A stretch of DNA of 64,000 nt from JABSQH01 sp965230015 (lineage in GTDB: Bacteria; Actinomycetota; Acidimicrobiia; Acidimicrobiales; Ilumatobacteraceae): NCBI GenBank assembly GCA_965230015.1, contig CBDDKF010000002.1, forward strand, positions 744,001 to 808,000. Reading direction: 5' to 3'. This document shows positions 36,565 through 45,202 of this stretch, one piece after another (the stretch's first letter is position 1; each line of letters opens with the position of its first letter). A program made the position numbers and the translations under genes. Under the pieces are notes generated by a model. That model worked only from the letters and a program-made list of their open reading frames with translations, did not search any database and was not told where the DNA came from.

Positions 36565-37425
36565 GTGGACTTCGGACTGAAGGTTGCGCTCGCAGTCGTC
36601 ATCTTTGCGGCGGGGTGGGCGGGCGGCATCATCCCGCTGCTGCGCAAGGACATCAATCCGCAGGCCCGGCTGCTGGCGTGGGGCAACGCGTTCGCTGCGG
36701 GGATCTTCTTGGCCATCGGACTCGTCCACATGTTGAGCGATGCGAACGGTTCGTGGAGCGACGATCTCGGGTACGGCTATCCGTGGGCCTTCGCCATCGC
36801 GGGCGGCGCGTTTGCACTGGTGCTGCTGTTCGAGCACGTCATCGTCGCAACTCGCGCCGCCCACGATGTGGTTCACGTGCTGGAGGGCGCGCACACTCCC
36901 TCCGACGTCCCGCAGCCGGTCTCCCCGCCGCGGTCGGAGCGGACGGCCGTAGCGGTCGAAGCACTCGAAGAACGACCGGCGATCTACCCGTACGTGCTCA
37001 TCGTTGCGTTGTCGGTGCACAGCATCATCGCCGGGCTGGCACTTGGCGCGCAGCTCGACACCACCCAGATCTGGGTGATTTTCGTGGCGATCATCGCCCA
37101 CAAATCGTCGGCGGCGTTCGCTCTGTCGGTCAGTTTCGTGCGCGGCGGGCTCGACCGAGGTCTCTCGTTTCGACTGCTCGCAGCCTTCACGCTCACCACG
37201 CCCGCCGGGGTGCTCGTGGGCGCAGCGGTCAGCAGCATCTTGGACAATCGGGCCGAGATCTACTTCGACGCCACCTTCACCGCCATGGCCGCGGGAACGT
37301 TCCTCTACATCGCCAGCTTGGACATCATCCGCGACGAGTTCCTGCACGGAGCAGAGCGCTGGCAGAAGTGGCTGTTGCTCGTTGCCGCATACGGCGGCAC
37401 CTCGCTGCTCGCGCTGTGGCTCTAG
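36565..37425 (+). CDS. ZIP-family divalent metal transporter
   Basis: 286 residues from GTG 36565. Eight hydrophobic segments with the ZIP metal-site helices HSIIAGLALG (TM4) and HKSSAAFALS (TM5), separated from the first three helices by a variable acidic/His loop (about 105-140). The family imports zinc or iron. A Zur-like box lies upstream, which favours zinc uptake under zinc limitation (inference). Converges with the carbonic anhydrase gene, itself a zinc enzyme. Confidence 0.87.
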   Translation: MDFGLKVALAVVIFAAGWAGGIIPLLRKDINPQARLLAWGNAFAAGIFLAIGLVHMLSDANGSWSDDLGYGYPWAFAIAGGAFALVLLFEHVIVATRAAHDVVHVLEGAHTPSDVPQPVSPPRSERTAVAVEALEERPAIYPYVLIVALSVHSIIAGLALGAQLDTTQIWVIFVAIIAHKSSAAFALSVSFVRGGLDRGLSFRLLAAFTLTTPAGVLVGAAVSSILDNRAEIYFDATFTAMAAGTFLYIASLDIIRDEFLHGAERWQKWLLLVAAYGGTSLLALWL

Positions 37426-37438
37426 GAGGCGCGGCGCA

Positions 37439-37927
37439 TCACGTGATCTCGGTCAGCGCGCCCGTGTCGACGTCGTACACGAAGCCGCGCACGTTCTTGT
37501 GGGGGATGAACGGATTGGCCTGGATGCGGGCGATCGACTGACGGATGTCGTCGGCCAGGTCCGAGAACGCCTCGAGCGCAAACGACGGCCGGATACCCGT
37601 GTCGGCCGCAATGGCCTGCTTGACGTCGTCGTCGGAGAAGGTGAGCATCCCGCAGTCGGTGTGGTGAACCAGCACGATCTCCTCGGTGCCGAGGAGCCGC
37701 TGCGAAATCAGAATCGAACGGATGGCGTCGTCGGTGACCACGCCTCCCGCATTGCGAATGACATGGGCATCACCGAGATCGAGACCGAGCGCTCGGTACA
37801 CGTCGAGGCGGGCGTCCATGCAGGCCACCACAGCCACCTTCCGACCCGGAGGCATCGGGAGCCCGGAGTCGGAGAAGCTCGCGGTGTGCTCGGCGTTGGC
37901 TTCGAGAAGTTCGTCGGTGGTACTCAT
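37439..37927 (-). CDS. Beta-carbonic anhydrase (Rv1284-type)
   Basis: 162 residues. Zinc ligands Cys36, His89 and Cys92 are seen in VVACMDARLDVY and VHHTDCGML, with Asp38-Arg40 forming the catalytic dyad. The protein aligns along its whole length with M. tuberculosis Rv1284, including VIRNAGGVVTDDAIRS and NPFIPHKNVRGFVYDV. It interconverts CO2 and bicarbonate in the cytoplasm. ATG with AGGAGC 7 nt upstream. Confidence 0.93.
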   Translation of the reverse strand: MSTTDELLEANAEHTASFSDSGLPMPPGRKVAVVACMDARLDVYRALGLDLGDAHVIRNAGGVVTDDAIRSILISQRLLGTEEIVLVHHTDCGMLTFSDDDVKQAIAADTGIRPSFALEAFSDLADDIRQSIARIQANPFIPHKNVRGFVYDVDTGALTEIT

Positions 37928-38021
37928 CTACGCTCCTGATAAATCCGATCTACTTAGTCAGGAATAGACTAGGAGGTCGCGATCGCAACCGCCACGTCGA
38001 GCGCTTCGCGAAGATCTCGAG
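37928..38021. promoter_or_regulatory. Divergent promoter region with inverted repeats
   Basis: 94-bp gap between the carbonic anhydrase and DUF389 genes, with an unusually AT-rich centre. It holds TAGTC-N7-GACTA (37955-37971) and CCTGA-N18-TCAGG (37935-37962). TTTATC on the minus strand could be the -10 element of the anhydrase gene. Confidence 0.35.
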
Positions 38022-39077
38022 GTGGCCGACGATCGACCGACCAACCTCCGACGCGTCTCGCTTGCGGGCCTGAACGTGCCGCACGGCGAGCTCGGCTCGC
38101 GCGGCGCGGGCTTGACCCGACAGGAACGGAGTCGGATCCTCGACGAGCTCTACTTCGAGGGCGATCGACGCGCCCCGTATCTCTGGCGATTCGTGGCGTT
38201 GATGCTGTTCTCGTCGTCGATCGCCGCAATGGGACTGATCAACGACAGTGCCGCGGTGGTGATCGGAGCGATGTTGATCGCCCCGATGATGACGCCGATG
38301 ATGGCCGCTGCTGCGGCGATCGTGCAGACGTGGACGGCCCGTCTCGCGGAGAACGCGGCGATCCTCGTCGGCGGCGCGGCCCTGGGGGTGCTGACCGGCT
38401 GGATGATGGGCATCGTCATCCCTCAGGTCGGCAGCGACGAGATCCTCCCCGGCGAGATCCTGGCGCGCACGCAACCGAACCTGATCGATCTGGGGATCGC
38501 ACTCGCGGCGGGTGCGGCCGGCGCGTATGTGACGATTCGCAAGGAGGCGAGTTCGGCGCTTCCCGGCGTCGGGATCGCCGTGGCCCTCGTGCCCCCGTTG
38601 GCCACCGCCGGGCTCACGCTGCGCGTGGGGCGCACCGACCTGTTCAACGGGGCGATCCTGCTGTTCTGGACGAACGTCGTGGCGATCGTGGTCGCCGCTG
38701 GCGTGGTCTTCGCTGCAGCGGGATTCTTCGCGCCGCGCAACCGGATCCGCGAGCGACGTATCGCAACGATCACCGCAGTGGTCATCGTGGTGGCGATCGC
38801 CGTTCCGCTCACGCTGAACACCATCGTCCGCTACCGCGATGCCACGATCCCGTTGCGGGTGACCGATCAAGTCGCGGTGTGGGACGACGCGCTCGAGGTC
38901 GAAGAGGTGGTGGCCCGCACGCGCGAGAACCCGTTGGAGCTCGAGATCGTCGTAACGGGACCGAGCGCCGAGGGTGACGTCGGCGAACTCGCCCAGATGA
39001 TCGCCGGCGACCTCGACGAACCAGTCGTGGTCGATCTGGTCTTCGTTCCGGTTCGGCGGGCCGACGCTGCTCCCTGA
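38022..39077 (+). CDS. DUF389 (TIGR00341-type) membrane protein
   Basis: 351 residues from a GTG. Five to six hydrophobic segments including the family hallmark SSSIAAMGLINDSAAVVIGAMLIAPMMTPMM and GIAVALVPPLATAGL. A C-terminal soluble domain (about 270-351) follows the last helix. Members are of unknown biochemical function; some are described as uncharacterised hydrophobic domain proteins. Divergent from the carbonic anhydrase gene. Confidence 0.85.
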   Translation: MADDRPTNLRRVSLAGLNVPHGELGSRGAGLTRQERSRILDELYFEGDRRAPYLWRFVALMLFSSSIAAMGLINDSAAVVIGAMLIAPMMTPMMAAAAAIVQTWTARLAENAAILVGGAALGVLTGWMMGIVIPQVGSDEILPGEILARTQPNLIDLGIALAAGAAGAYVTIRKEASSALPGVGIAVALVPPLATAGLTLRVGRTDLFNGAILLFWTNVVAIVVAAGVVFAAAGFFAPRNRIRERRIATITAVVIVVAIAVPLTLNTIVRYRDATIPLRVTDQVAVWDDALEVEEVVARTRENPLELEIVVTGPSAEGDVGELAQMIAGDLDEPVVVDLVFVPVRRADAAP

Positions 39078-39123
39078 GGCGACACGCTCAACGGGGTCTC
39101 GAGAGATCACTACGTTCTCCACC

Positions 39124-41184
39124 ATGACCGAGTCCTACACGCGCCGGCTCGACGAGCTCGACAGCTCCCAGGCGCCGCTGGCGGGCGGCAAGGGCGCGTC
39201 GCTCGGCGAGCTCGTGCACGCCGGCGTGCGCGTTCCTTCGGCGTTCGTCGTCACGCGGCCCGCCTTCGACCGCTTCGTGCACGCCGCCGATCCAGATGGG
39301 CGCGTAGAAACGGTCATCGCAGATGTCGGGGCGGGCCGCACCCCTGTGGGCGACGCAGCCGCACAGATCTCCGAGTTGCTCGCCGACCATCCCCTGCCGA
39401 GCGATGTTGCTGCCGAGGTGAGCGCAGCGGCAATGGCCCTCGGTGCAAACCGCATGTCGGTGCGCTCGTCTGCCACCTGCGAAGACGGCGCCAGCACCGC
39501 CTGGGCCGGTCAGCTCGACACGTTCTTGAACGTCGCCCCAAACGAGCTGGCGGACCACATCAGATCGTGCTGGCTCTCGATCTTCCGACCGTCGGCGTTG
39601 GCCTACGGCGCCGCGCACGGCTACGGGGCTGGACAGTTCGGTGTTGCCGTCGTCGTGCAACAGATGATCGACAGTGAGGTGTCGGGCATCGCGTTCTCCG
39701 TGCACCCGGTGACACAAGAACCGGACCTACGGTTGATCGAGGCCTGTTTCGGGCAGGGCGAGGCGATCGTGTCGGGAGCGATCGATCCCGACCAGTACGT
39801 CGTCGATCGCGGCGCCGAACGGATCGTCGAGCAACACGTCGGCACCCAGACCAGAGGCCTGTTCATCAACGGCGCGACCGCCGAGCTCGAGTGGCGAGAA
39901 CTCGGCGACCGCGGCGCACACGCCAAGCTCGACGAGACGCAGATCCTGGAGTACGCAGCAGCCCTCGATCGGATCGAAGCGCACTACGGGTTCCCCGTCG
40001 ACACCGAGTGGGCGTGGGCAGACGGGTCGTTCTGGGTGTTGCAGTCGAGACCGATCACGACGCTCGCGCCCGAGTACCGAGAGCGGATCATCGACGACAA
40101 CATCCCCTGGTTTGCGTCGGTCCATCGGCCGATGCCACTGCTGGAGTGGTCGATCATGACCGAGTGGCTCGGGACGAAACACGCAGGCGACGACATCGGG
40201 TTCCATGTCGATCACCAGCTGGCGATCGAGGACGACCGGCACCTGACAACGGTGGCGATCTCGGCCGACGAACTGCAGGCGGCCCACCAGCACGTGCGTG
40301 ATCTCGAGCAGAACGATCGAACGGTGCTGGTCGACCTGCTCACAACGGCGCTCCACGTCTTCGACCAGGCTCAGCAGCGCGTCGACGACGGTGCGACGTT
40401 CGTCGACCTCAATGAAGCGATCGAGTTCCTGATCGAGGTCGGCAAGATGTCGACTGCCTATCCCCGGTGGGTGCTGCTGGCACTCGACGCTGGACACCTC
40501 ACCGATCCCGAGGTGCAGGAACTCGCCGAACGTCTTCGCGCGCGATCGCTCTACCCGAAGATCGCCAGCGAGCTCATCGATCCGATGGTCCGCGAGCACG
40601 GGCGGGCGCTCGGTGTGTCCGATCCCGACCGCATGGCCGATATCAGCACCTGGCACGAGCTGCGCAACGACGAACTCGATCGCGAGACCCTCGAGCACCG
40701 CCTGCAGCAGGTGAACGAAGGGAAACTCTTCGTCGCCGAGAGCATCAACGGAGAGCTCTCGTTGCGGTTCGTCGCGCAAACGGGCTACCTGTTGATGCGA
40801 CTCCAAGGGCAACGTTTCATCGCTGCGCCTGACGACCCCGACAACATCACCGGGCACGCGGCGTGGCCGGGCTCGCACCGCGGACGAGCGCGACTCGTGC
40901 TCACGTCCGATCCGACCGAGCAGGCGATCGACGACGGCGACGTGGTGATCTCGGTGCAATCGAACCCGAACCTCATGCCGCTGCTACGGCATGCCGGCGC
41001 CATCGTGACCGACCAGGGCGGGGTCGCCTGTCATGCGGCGATCATCGCTCGCGAACTGAAGATTCCGACTTTGATCGGCACCGATCGGGCGACGTCGACG
41101 ATCAAGGATGGCGACATCGTCGAGGTCGATGCCACCCAACAAGTGGTGCACATCGTCGAGCACGCTTCAGAGCAACCCGGATGA
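39124..41184 (+). CDS. PEP/pyruvate-utilising phosphotransferase (two-domain, PEP-synthase-like)
   Basis: 686 residues. Residues 1-320 are an ATP-grasp pyruvate-phosphate-dikinase domain (GGKGASLGEL, SVRSSATCEDGASTAWAGQ, EVSGIAFSVHP, DTEWAWADGSFWVLQSRPITTL). Residues about 330-560 are an uncharacterised helical middle part. The C-terminus is the phosphohistidine swivel domain with the phospho-accepting His637 in TDQGGVACHAA. It lacks the C-terminal PEP-binding TIM barrel of PEP synthase, like rifampin phosphotransferase and phenylphosphate synthase. It therefore transfers the beta-phosphate of ATP to an unknown acceptor that the middle domain may bind. Confidence 0.85.
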   Translation: MTESYTRRLDELDSSQAPLAGGKGASLGELVHAGVRVPSAFVVTRPAFDRFVHAADPDGRVETVIADVGAGRTPVGDAAAQISELLADHPLPSDVAAEVSAAAMALGANRMSVRSSATCEDGASTAWAGQLDTFLNVAPNELADHIRSCWLSIFRPSALAYGAAHGYGAGQFGVAVVVQQMIDSEVSGIAFSVHPVTQEPDLRLIEACFGQGEAIVSGAIDPDQYVVDRGAERIVEQHVGTQTRGLFINGATAELEWRELGDRGAHAKLDETQILEYAAALDRIEAHYGFPVDTEWAWADGSFWVLQSRPITTLAPEYRERIIDDNIPWFASVHRPMPLLEWSIMTEWLGTKHAGDDIGFHVDHQLAIEDDRHLTTVAISADELQAAHQHVRDLEQNDRTVLVDLLTTALHVFDQAQQRVDDGATFVDLNEAIEFLIEVGKMSTAYPRWVLLALDAGHLTDPEVQELAERLRARSLYPKIASELIDPMVREHGRALGVSDPDRMADISTWHELRNDELDRETLEHRLQQVNEGKLFVAESINGELSLRFVAQTGYLLMRLQGQRFIAAPDDPDNITGHAAWPGSHRGRARLVLTSDPTEQAIDDGDVVISVQSNPNLMPLLRHAGAIVTDQGGVACHAAIIARELKIPTLIGTDRATSTIKDGDIVEVDATQQVVHIVEHASEQPG

Positions 41185-41187
41185 CGC

Positions 41188-41277
41188 CTAGCCCTGGATG
41201 AGGGCGAAGATCACGCATGCGCCGACGAGGACGGCGGTGATGGTCACCACCAAAGAAGAAACGAGTGCGTGTCGCAT
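41188..41277 (-). CDS. Possible 29-residue single-span membrane peptide
   Basis: ATG at 41277 and TAG at 41188-41190 encode 29 residues. After the first six (MRHALV) the peptide is almost wholly hydrophobic (SSLVVTITAVLVGACVIFAL) and ends in IQG, a plausible single membrane helix. It starts 15 nt after the ferric-reductase stop on the same strand. There is no strong ribosome binding site, so it may rely on translational reinitiation. It resembles small membrane subunits found beside redox complexes, but no homologue can be named. Confidence 0.4.
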   Translation of the reverse strand: MRHALVSSLVVTITAVLVGACVIFALIQG

Positions 41278-41292
41278 GTGGTGCCGCCGCCT

Positions 41293-42603
41293 CTACACCC
41301 AACCGAAGCGTTCGGTGTGGATGCGTGTGCCGGGAAGGTCGAGTTCGAGCAGAGCGTGCTCCATCGCGTCCATCATCGCATCAGGGCCGCAGATGAAGAA
41401 CTGCCATCGTCGATGGTTGTCGGGAAGATGACGCCGCAGCATGTCGGCATCGATTCGACCCGTCTCACCGGTCCAGTCGGGCGGCGGCGAGCCGAGAGCG
41501 TGCACGACGGTGACGTTCGGCAGCGCGGCGATCGATTGCAGTTCGTCGCGGAACGTGACCTCGTCCCACGACGGGTTCCCGATGAACACCACGATCGGTC
41601 TGGTGTCGTCACGATCGAGGAAGGTGCGCAGGATGCTCATCGTCGGTGTGATGCCGACGCCGCCGGCGATCAGGCAGAAGCCCGGCCCTTCGTAGAGGTC
41701 GGGACTGAACACACCGTGCGGACCGTCGATGTACACCTTCGTGCCGGGTTCGATGTCGGCGACGGTCGACGTGAAGTCGCCGAGCGCCTTGATCGACACC
41801 CCAACGCGGTCGCCTTCGTCGCCGCTCGACGAGAACGAGAACGGATGCTTGGTGAGCGCGAACGGCGACCGTCCGATCGCGAACCAGGCGTACTGGCCAG
41901 GCAGGAACTCCATGCCGTCGTGGCCATCGGCGCGCAACGTGAGCGTTGTGGTCGATCCCCGTTCAGGGTTGACCGTCTCGACCGTCCACGGCCGTCGCTG
42001 GAGCACGAGTGGCTTGCCGATGCGCACCCACAGCAGCACGGTGACGAACGCTGCGGCCATCGCCACCCACAACACACGCTTCCACGTGGTGTTCAGGTAG
42101 TAGTCCACTAGCAGTGCGTGCATCACCGAGGCCACCACGATCGTCACGGCGAGCACTGCGTGCACCACGTGCCACGCTTCGTACGACAAGCGGAATCGCT
42201 TCCGCCACACCGAGGTCGCCACGAGCGCGAACAGCGCCAGTGTCGCGAGCAGCGCCCACCTGACTCTGGCTGGCGTGTTGGCATCAAAGGGCCTGATGAC
42301 GAGGTCCCACGGGGCCGAGATCGCGATGTGCACGAGCACGAACGAGAGACCGACGAGGCCGATCTGGCGATGGAACTGCACCAGCGCATCGCTGCCGAAC
42401 GGTGCAGCGACCGACCGGAATCGGGCGACGAGCGCGAACTCGAGACCCATCAATGACAGGCCGACGAACCCCAGTGCGGCCGAGAACTCGGTCGCCCAGC
42501 CGCGACCCGGTTCCGATACGCCGATCGCGGCGAACACCAACGGTGCGATGGCGACGCCGAAGAAGATGCCGATCCACAGCGCTCCCCGAACCACCAAGCT
42601 CAC
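41293..42603 (-). CDS. Ferric-reductase-like transmembrane flavocytochrome
   Basis: 436 residues. Six hydrophobic segments with histidines in positions that ligate two haems (FHRQIGLVGLSFVLVHIAI and YEAWHVVHAVLAVTIVVASVMHALL). A soluble FAD/NAD(P) reductase follows: HPFSFSSS (FAD), GPHGVFSPDLY, the NAD(P) site LIAGGVGITPTMS, and FFICGPDAMMDAMEHALLE near the C-terminus. The domain order matches ferric reductases and NADPH oxidases. It moves electrons from NAD(P)H through FAD and haem to an extracytoplasmic acceptor (metal or oxygen; which one cannot be said). Confidence 0.87.
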   Translation of the reverse strand: MSLVVRGALWIGIFFGVAIAPLVFAAIGVSEPGRGWATEFSAALGFVGLSLMGLEFALVARFRSVAAPFGSDALVQFHRQIGLVGLSFVLVHIAISAPWDLVIRPFDANTPARVRWALLATLALFALVATSVWRKRFRLSYEAWHVVHAVLAVTIVVASVMHALLVDYYLNTTWKRVLWVAMAAAFVTVLLWVRIGKPLVLQRRPWTVETVNPERGSTTTLTLRADGHDGMEFLPGQYAWFAIGRSPFALTKHPFSFSSSGDEGDRVGVSIKALGDFTSTVADIEPGTKVYIDGPHGVFSPDLYEGPGFCLIAGGVGITPTMSILRTFLDRDDTRPIVVFIGNPSWDEVTFRDELQSIAALPNVTVVHALGSPPPDWTGETGRIDADMLRRHLPDNHRRWQFFICGPDAMMDAMEHALLELDLPGTRIHTERFGWV

Positions 42604-42664
42604 AGCGTCGCCCCACCACCCATTGCGGTCATCTTGGCAGACAGAAGATCCAGCTGATTAGATT

Positions 42665-42684
42665 TGAATTTGAATTCAGATTCA
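42665..42684. promoter_or_regulatory. Operator-like palindrome
   Basis: TGAATTTGAA followed directly by TTCAGATTCA: 10-bp inverted arms with one mismatch, 30 nt upstream of the dienelactone-hydrolase-type gene that precedes a TetR gene in the same operon. Probable operator of that TetR protein. Confidence 0.55.
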
Positions 42685-42714
42685 TATACGCTCGCGCTCG
42701 AAGGAGACGACACC

Positions 42715-43656
42715 ATGAGCAACCCCATCAAGGACTTCGCCGGTCGCAGACTCGCCGAGACGTTTCTGTATGTCCCCGAGCAACCGTTCCCGAAGACGCC
42801 CGCCGACTTCGGGATGAGCTACCGCGACGTGGCGTTCCCGTCCCGCAACGGGCCCACCCTCTCGGGCTGGCTGCTCAACGAAGGCCAGTCAGCAGCGATC
42901 GTCATGACCCACTTCGGCTACCGCGCGAACCGTTTCGGCTACCAACCCTCGTGCCAGCCCAGGCTCAGCCGACCGTACGACCACGAGATCGAGTTCCCCC
43001 GCGTGGCCGAGCATCTCGTCGATGCCGGCTACACGGTCCTGATGTACGACATGCGCAACCACGGGGTCAGCGGTACCACCGAGACCAAGGCTGGCACCGG
43101 GGGTGTCGACGAACGAGGCGACGTCCTCGGCGCGATCGAGTTCACCTCGCGGCTCGACGGCGTCGAGCGCATCGGACTGCTCAGCTACTGCATGGGCGCC
43201 AACGCCACGTTCTTCGCGGCTGGCGAAGACCCCACCGCATTCGCCGACAACAAGGTCAGCGCGCTCATTGCGATGCAGCCGCTGCGCAACGGCGACTTCA
43301 TCAATGCGATGGGCGGCATTCCCGCCAAGCTGTACGACGAAGCGAACGATCACTTCCACCAGGTCACCGGACACGACCTGAATCCCGAGATCATGAGCAG
43401 CATCGCCAAGGTTCCCGTGCCGACGCTGCTCCTCCAGGGGCGCCACGACCCGTGGACCAACCTCGACTTCATCCAGGAGACCTTCGACACGCTCGGCGCC
43501 GACGCCAACGATGGTGCGGGCATCGTCAAGGAACTGGAGTGGCTCGAGGACACCGAGCACCGCTTCGACGGGTACAACTGGTTCGCCGACCATCCCGCGT
43601 CGATGCTCGGCTGGTTCGCCGCACACGTGGGCGTGGGCGTGACAATGGAGTCGTGA
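42715..43656 (+). CDS. Alpha/beta hydrolase with Cys nucleophile (dienelactone-hydrolase-like)
   Basis: 313 residues from ATG 42715, preceded by AAGGAGACG. The nucleophile elbow is LSYCMGAN with Cys as in dienelactone hydrolase; acid in LLQGRHDPW; base probably His283 in TEHRFDGYNWF. An extra loop after the oxyanion strand (residues about 68-100) is unusual. Substrate unknown. Its stop overlaps the TetR start (GTGA). Confidence 0.82.
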   Translation: MSNPIKDFAGRRLAETFLYVPEQPFPKTPADFGMSYRDVAFPSRNGPTLSGWLLNEGQSAAIVMTHFGYRANRFGYQPSCQPRLSRPYDHEIEFPRVAEHLVDAGYTVLMYDMRNHGVSGTTETKAGTGGVDERGDVLGAIEFTSRLDGVERIGLLSYCMGANATFFAAGEDPTAFADNKVSALIAMQPLRNGDFINAMGGIPAKLYDEANDHFHQVTGHDLNPEIMSSIAKVPVPTLLLQGRHDPWTNLDFIQETFDTLGADANDGAGIVKELEWLEDTEHRFDGYNWFADHPASMLGWFAAHVGVGVTMES

Positions 43657-44291
43657 ACGCGCCGGCCAAGCAGCAACGCAGCACCAAGACACGAGAAACG
43701 ATCCTCGTGGCCGCCGAGCGGTTGTTCGGCGCGGGAGGGGTCGAGCCGACGCCGGTGACCGCTGTCGCCGACGAGGCCGGCCGCGCCGTCGGGTCGCTGT
43801 ATCACCACTTCACCGACAAGTCCGGTCTGGTCGACGCCGTGGTCGAACGCATCCTCGACGACCTCGAAGCCGACATCGACCGCGCCCTCGAACCGTCGCA
43901 GTGGAGCGGACGCAGCATTCTCGACATCGTTGCGGCCTTCGTCACCGTCTCGCTCGAACGCGACCAACAGCGACCGGGATCCAAGCGAATCCTCACCGAA
44001 GTCACCTTGACCGACACCGCAGCACGCCAGCGGTACAACGTCGCCCGGAGGTCGTTGCAGCGGGGCCTCGTCGGCCTCTTCCTCGATCGTCGGCACACGA
44101 TCGGTCATCGCGACCCGGCGATCGCCGTGCCGTTCGTGGTCGATCAGCTCAACGCCATGCTGAGCGCCCGCCTCGACCGCATGTACACCCCCTCCCAACT
44201 CCAGGACACCACCGACGAACGGTTCGCGATCGAAGCGGTCGACTCCGTCAGGGCGTACCTGCGAATCGACGACCTTGGAGGCTCGACATGA
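43653..44291 (+). CDS. TetR-family regulator
   Basis: 212 residues from a GTG overlapping the previous stop; the frame open upstream is not coding. Helix-turn-helix at about 14-60 (VTAVADEAGRAVGSLYHHFTDKSGLV). Second gene of a hydrolase-TetR-SDR operon, so the palindrome at 42665-42684 is the natural operator. Confidence 0.87.
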   Translation: MNAPAKQQRSTKTRETILVAAERLFGAGGVEPTPVTAVADEAGRAVGSLYHHFTDKSGLVDAVVERILDDLEADIDRALEPSQWSGRSILDIVAAFVTVSLERDQQRPGSKRILTEVTLTDTAARQRYNVARRSLQRGLVGLFLDRRHTIGHRDPAIAVPFVVDQLNAMLSARLDRMYTPSQLQDTTDERFAIEAVDSVRAYLRIDDLGGST

Positions 44292-44325
44292 CCCACCCGA
44301 CCGGACCCAACGATCGGCACGCTCG

Positions 44326-45078
44326 ATGAGCCTCGACGGAATGGTCGCCGTCGTTACGGGCGCAGCGTCCGGCATCGGCCGCGCGTCGGCGATCCGTCTC
44401 GCCCACGATGGCGCCGACGTCGCCCTCCTCGACATCGATGAATCCGGCCTCGCCGACACCGTTGCGCTCATCGCACCGACCGGCCGCCGCGCGGTTCCGG
44501 TGCGCGTCGACCTCCTCGAGCGACCCGAGATCACGGCGGCCTTCGACACCGTGAAGGCTGAGCTGGGACCGATTGCGATCCTGCACAACAACGCCGGCGG
44601 CGCATCGGTCGACCAGATCCGCACGTTCCGCAAGTCGGACTACGAGCAGTGGGATCGGATGTCGGCCCTCAACATCCGACAGGCGGTCGACTGCACGCGC
44701 GAGGTCATCGACGACATGATCGACGCGCGGTACGGGCGGATCATCAACACCTCGTCGGAGATGGCGTTTCGCACCGGCTTCGGAATGACCGACTACACCG
44801 CCGCCAAAGCCGGACTCCTCGGGTTCACCAGGTCACTGGCCAACGAGGTCGGCCGCTACGGGATCACCGTCAATGCTGTCTGCCCGGGAGCAACGCGCAC
44901 ACCGCTCGCCGAATCGATGGGCGAAGAGCGCCTGCACGCGTTGATCGGTGAGATCCCGCTCGGACGGCTCGGAGAACCCGACGAGATCGCCCACGCGGTC
45001 TCGTTCTTCGCCAGCCCCGGCGCCTCGTACGTCACCGGCGAACACCTCCTCGTCACCGGTGGCCGGACGATGCACTGA
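44326..45078 (+). CDS. Short-chain dehydrogenase/reductase (SDR)
   Basis: 250 residues from ATG 44326. TGAASGIG cofactor motif at 10-17, NNAG, Ser in NTSSEMAF, YTAAK, and the classical C-terminal SPGASYVTGEHLLVTGG. LLDIDE after beta-2 suggests NAD. It follows the TetR gene by 34 nt. Substrate unknown. Confidence 0.9.
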   Translation: MSLDGMVAVVTGAASGIGRASAIRLAHDGADVALLDIDESGLADTVALIAPTGRRAVPVRVDLLERPEITAAFDTVKAELGPIAILHNNAGGASVDQIRTFRKSDYEQWDRMSALNIRQAVDCTREVIDDMIDARYGRIINTSSEMAFRTGFGMTDYTAAKAGLLGFTRSLANEVGRYGITVNAVCPGATRTPLAESMGEERLHALIGEIPLGRLGEPDEIAHAVSFFASPGASYVTGEHLLVTGGRTMH

Positions 45079-45094
45079 CCGAGGCCAGAGCGGT

Positions 45095-45109
45095 GCTCGT
45101 CGAACGAGC
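45095..45109. terminator. Possible hairpin terminator
   Basis: GCTCGT-CGA-ACGAGC, a perfect 6-bp stem with a 3-nt loop, 16 nt after the SDR stop. It separates the hydrolase-TetR-SDR operon from the amidase gene. Confidence 0.45.
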
Positions 45110-45202
45110 GCGGATGCGGCGGCCCGCTACCGCGGTGTCCCAACGAGTGTGATCAAATGCATCGCCCCCTGCGCAACGAACACGTGAACGAAGGGCCAAC
45201 AA

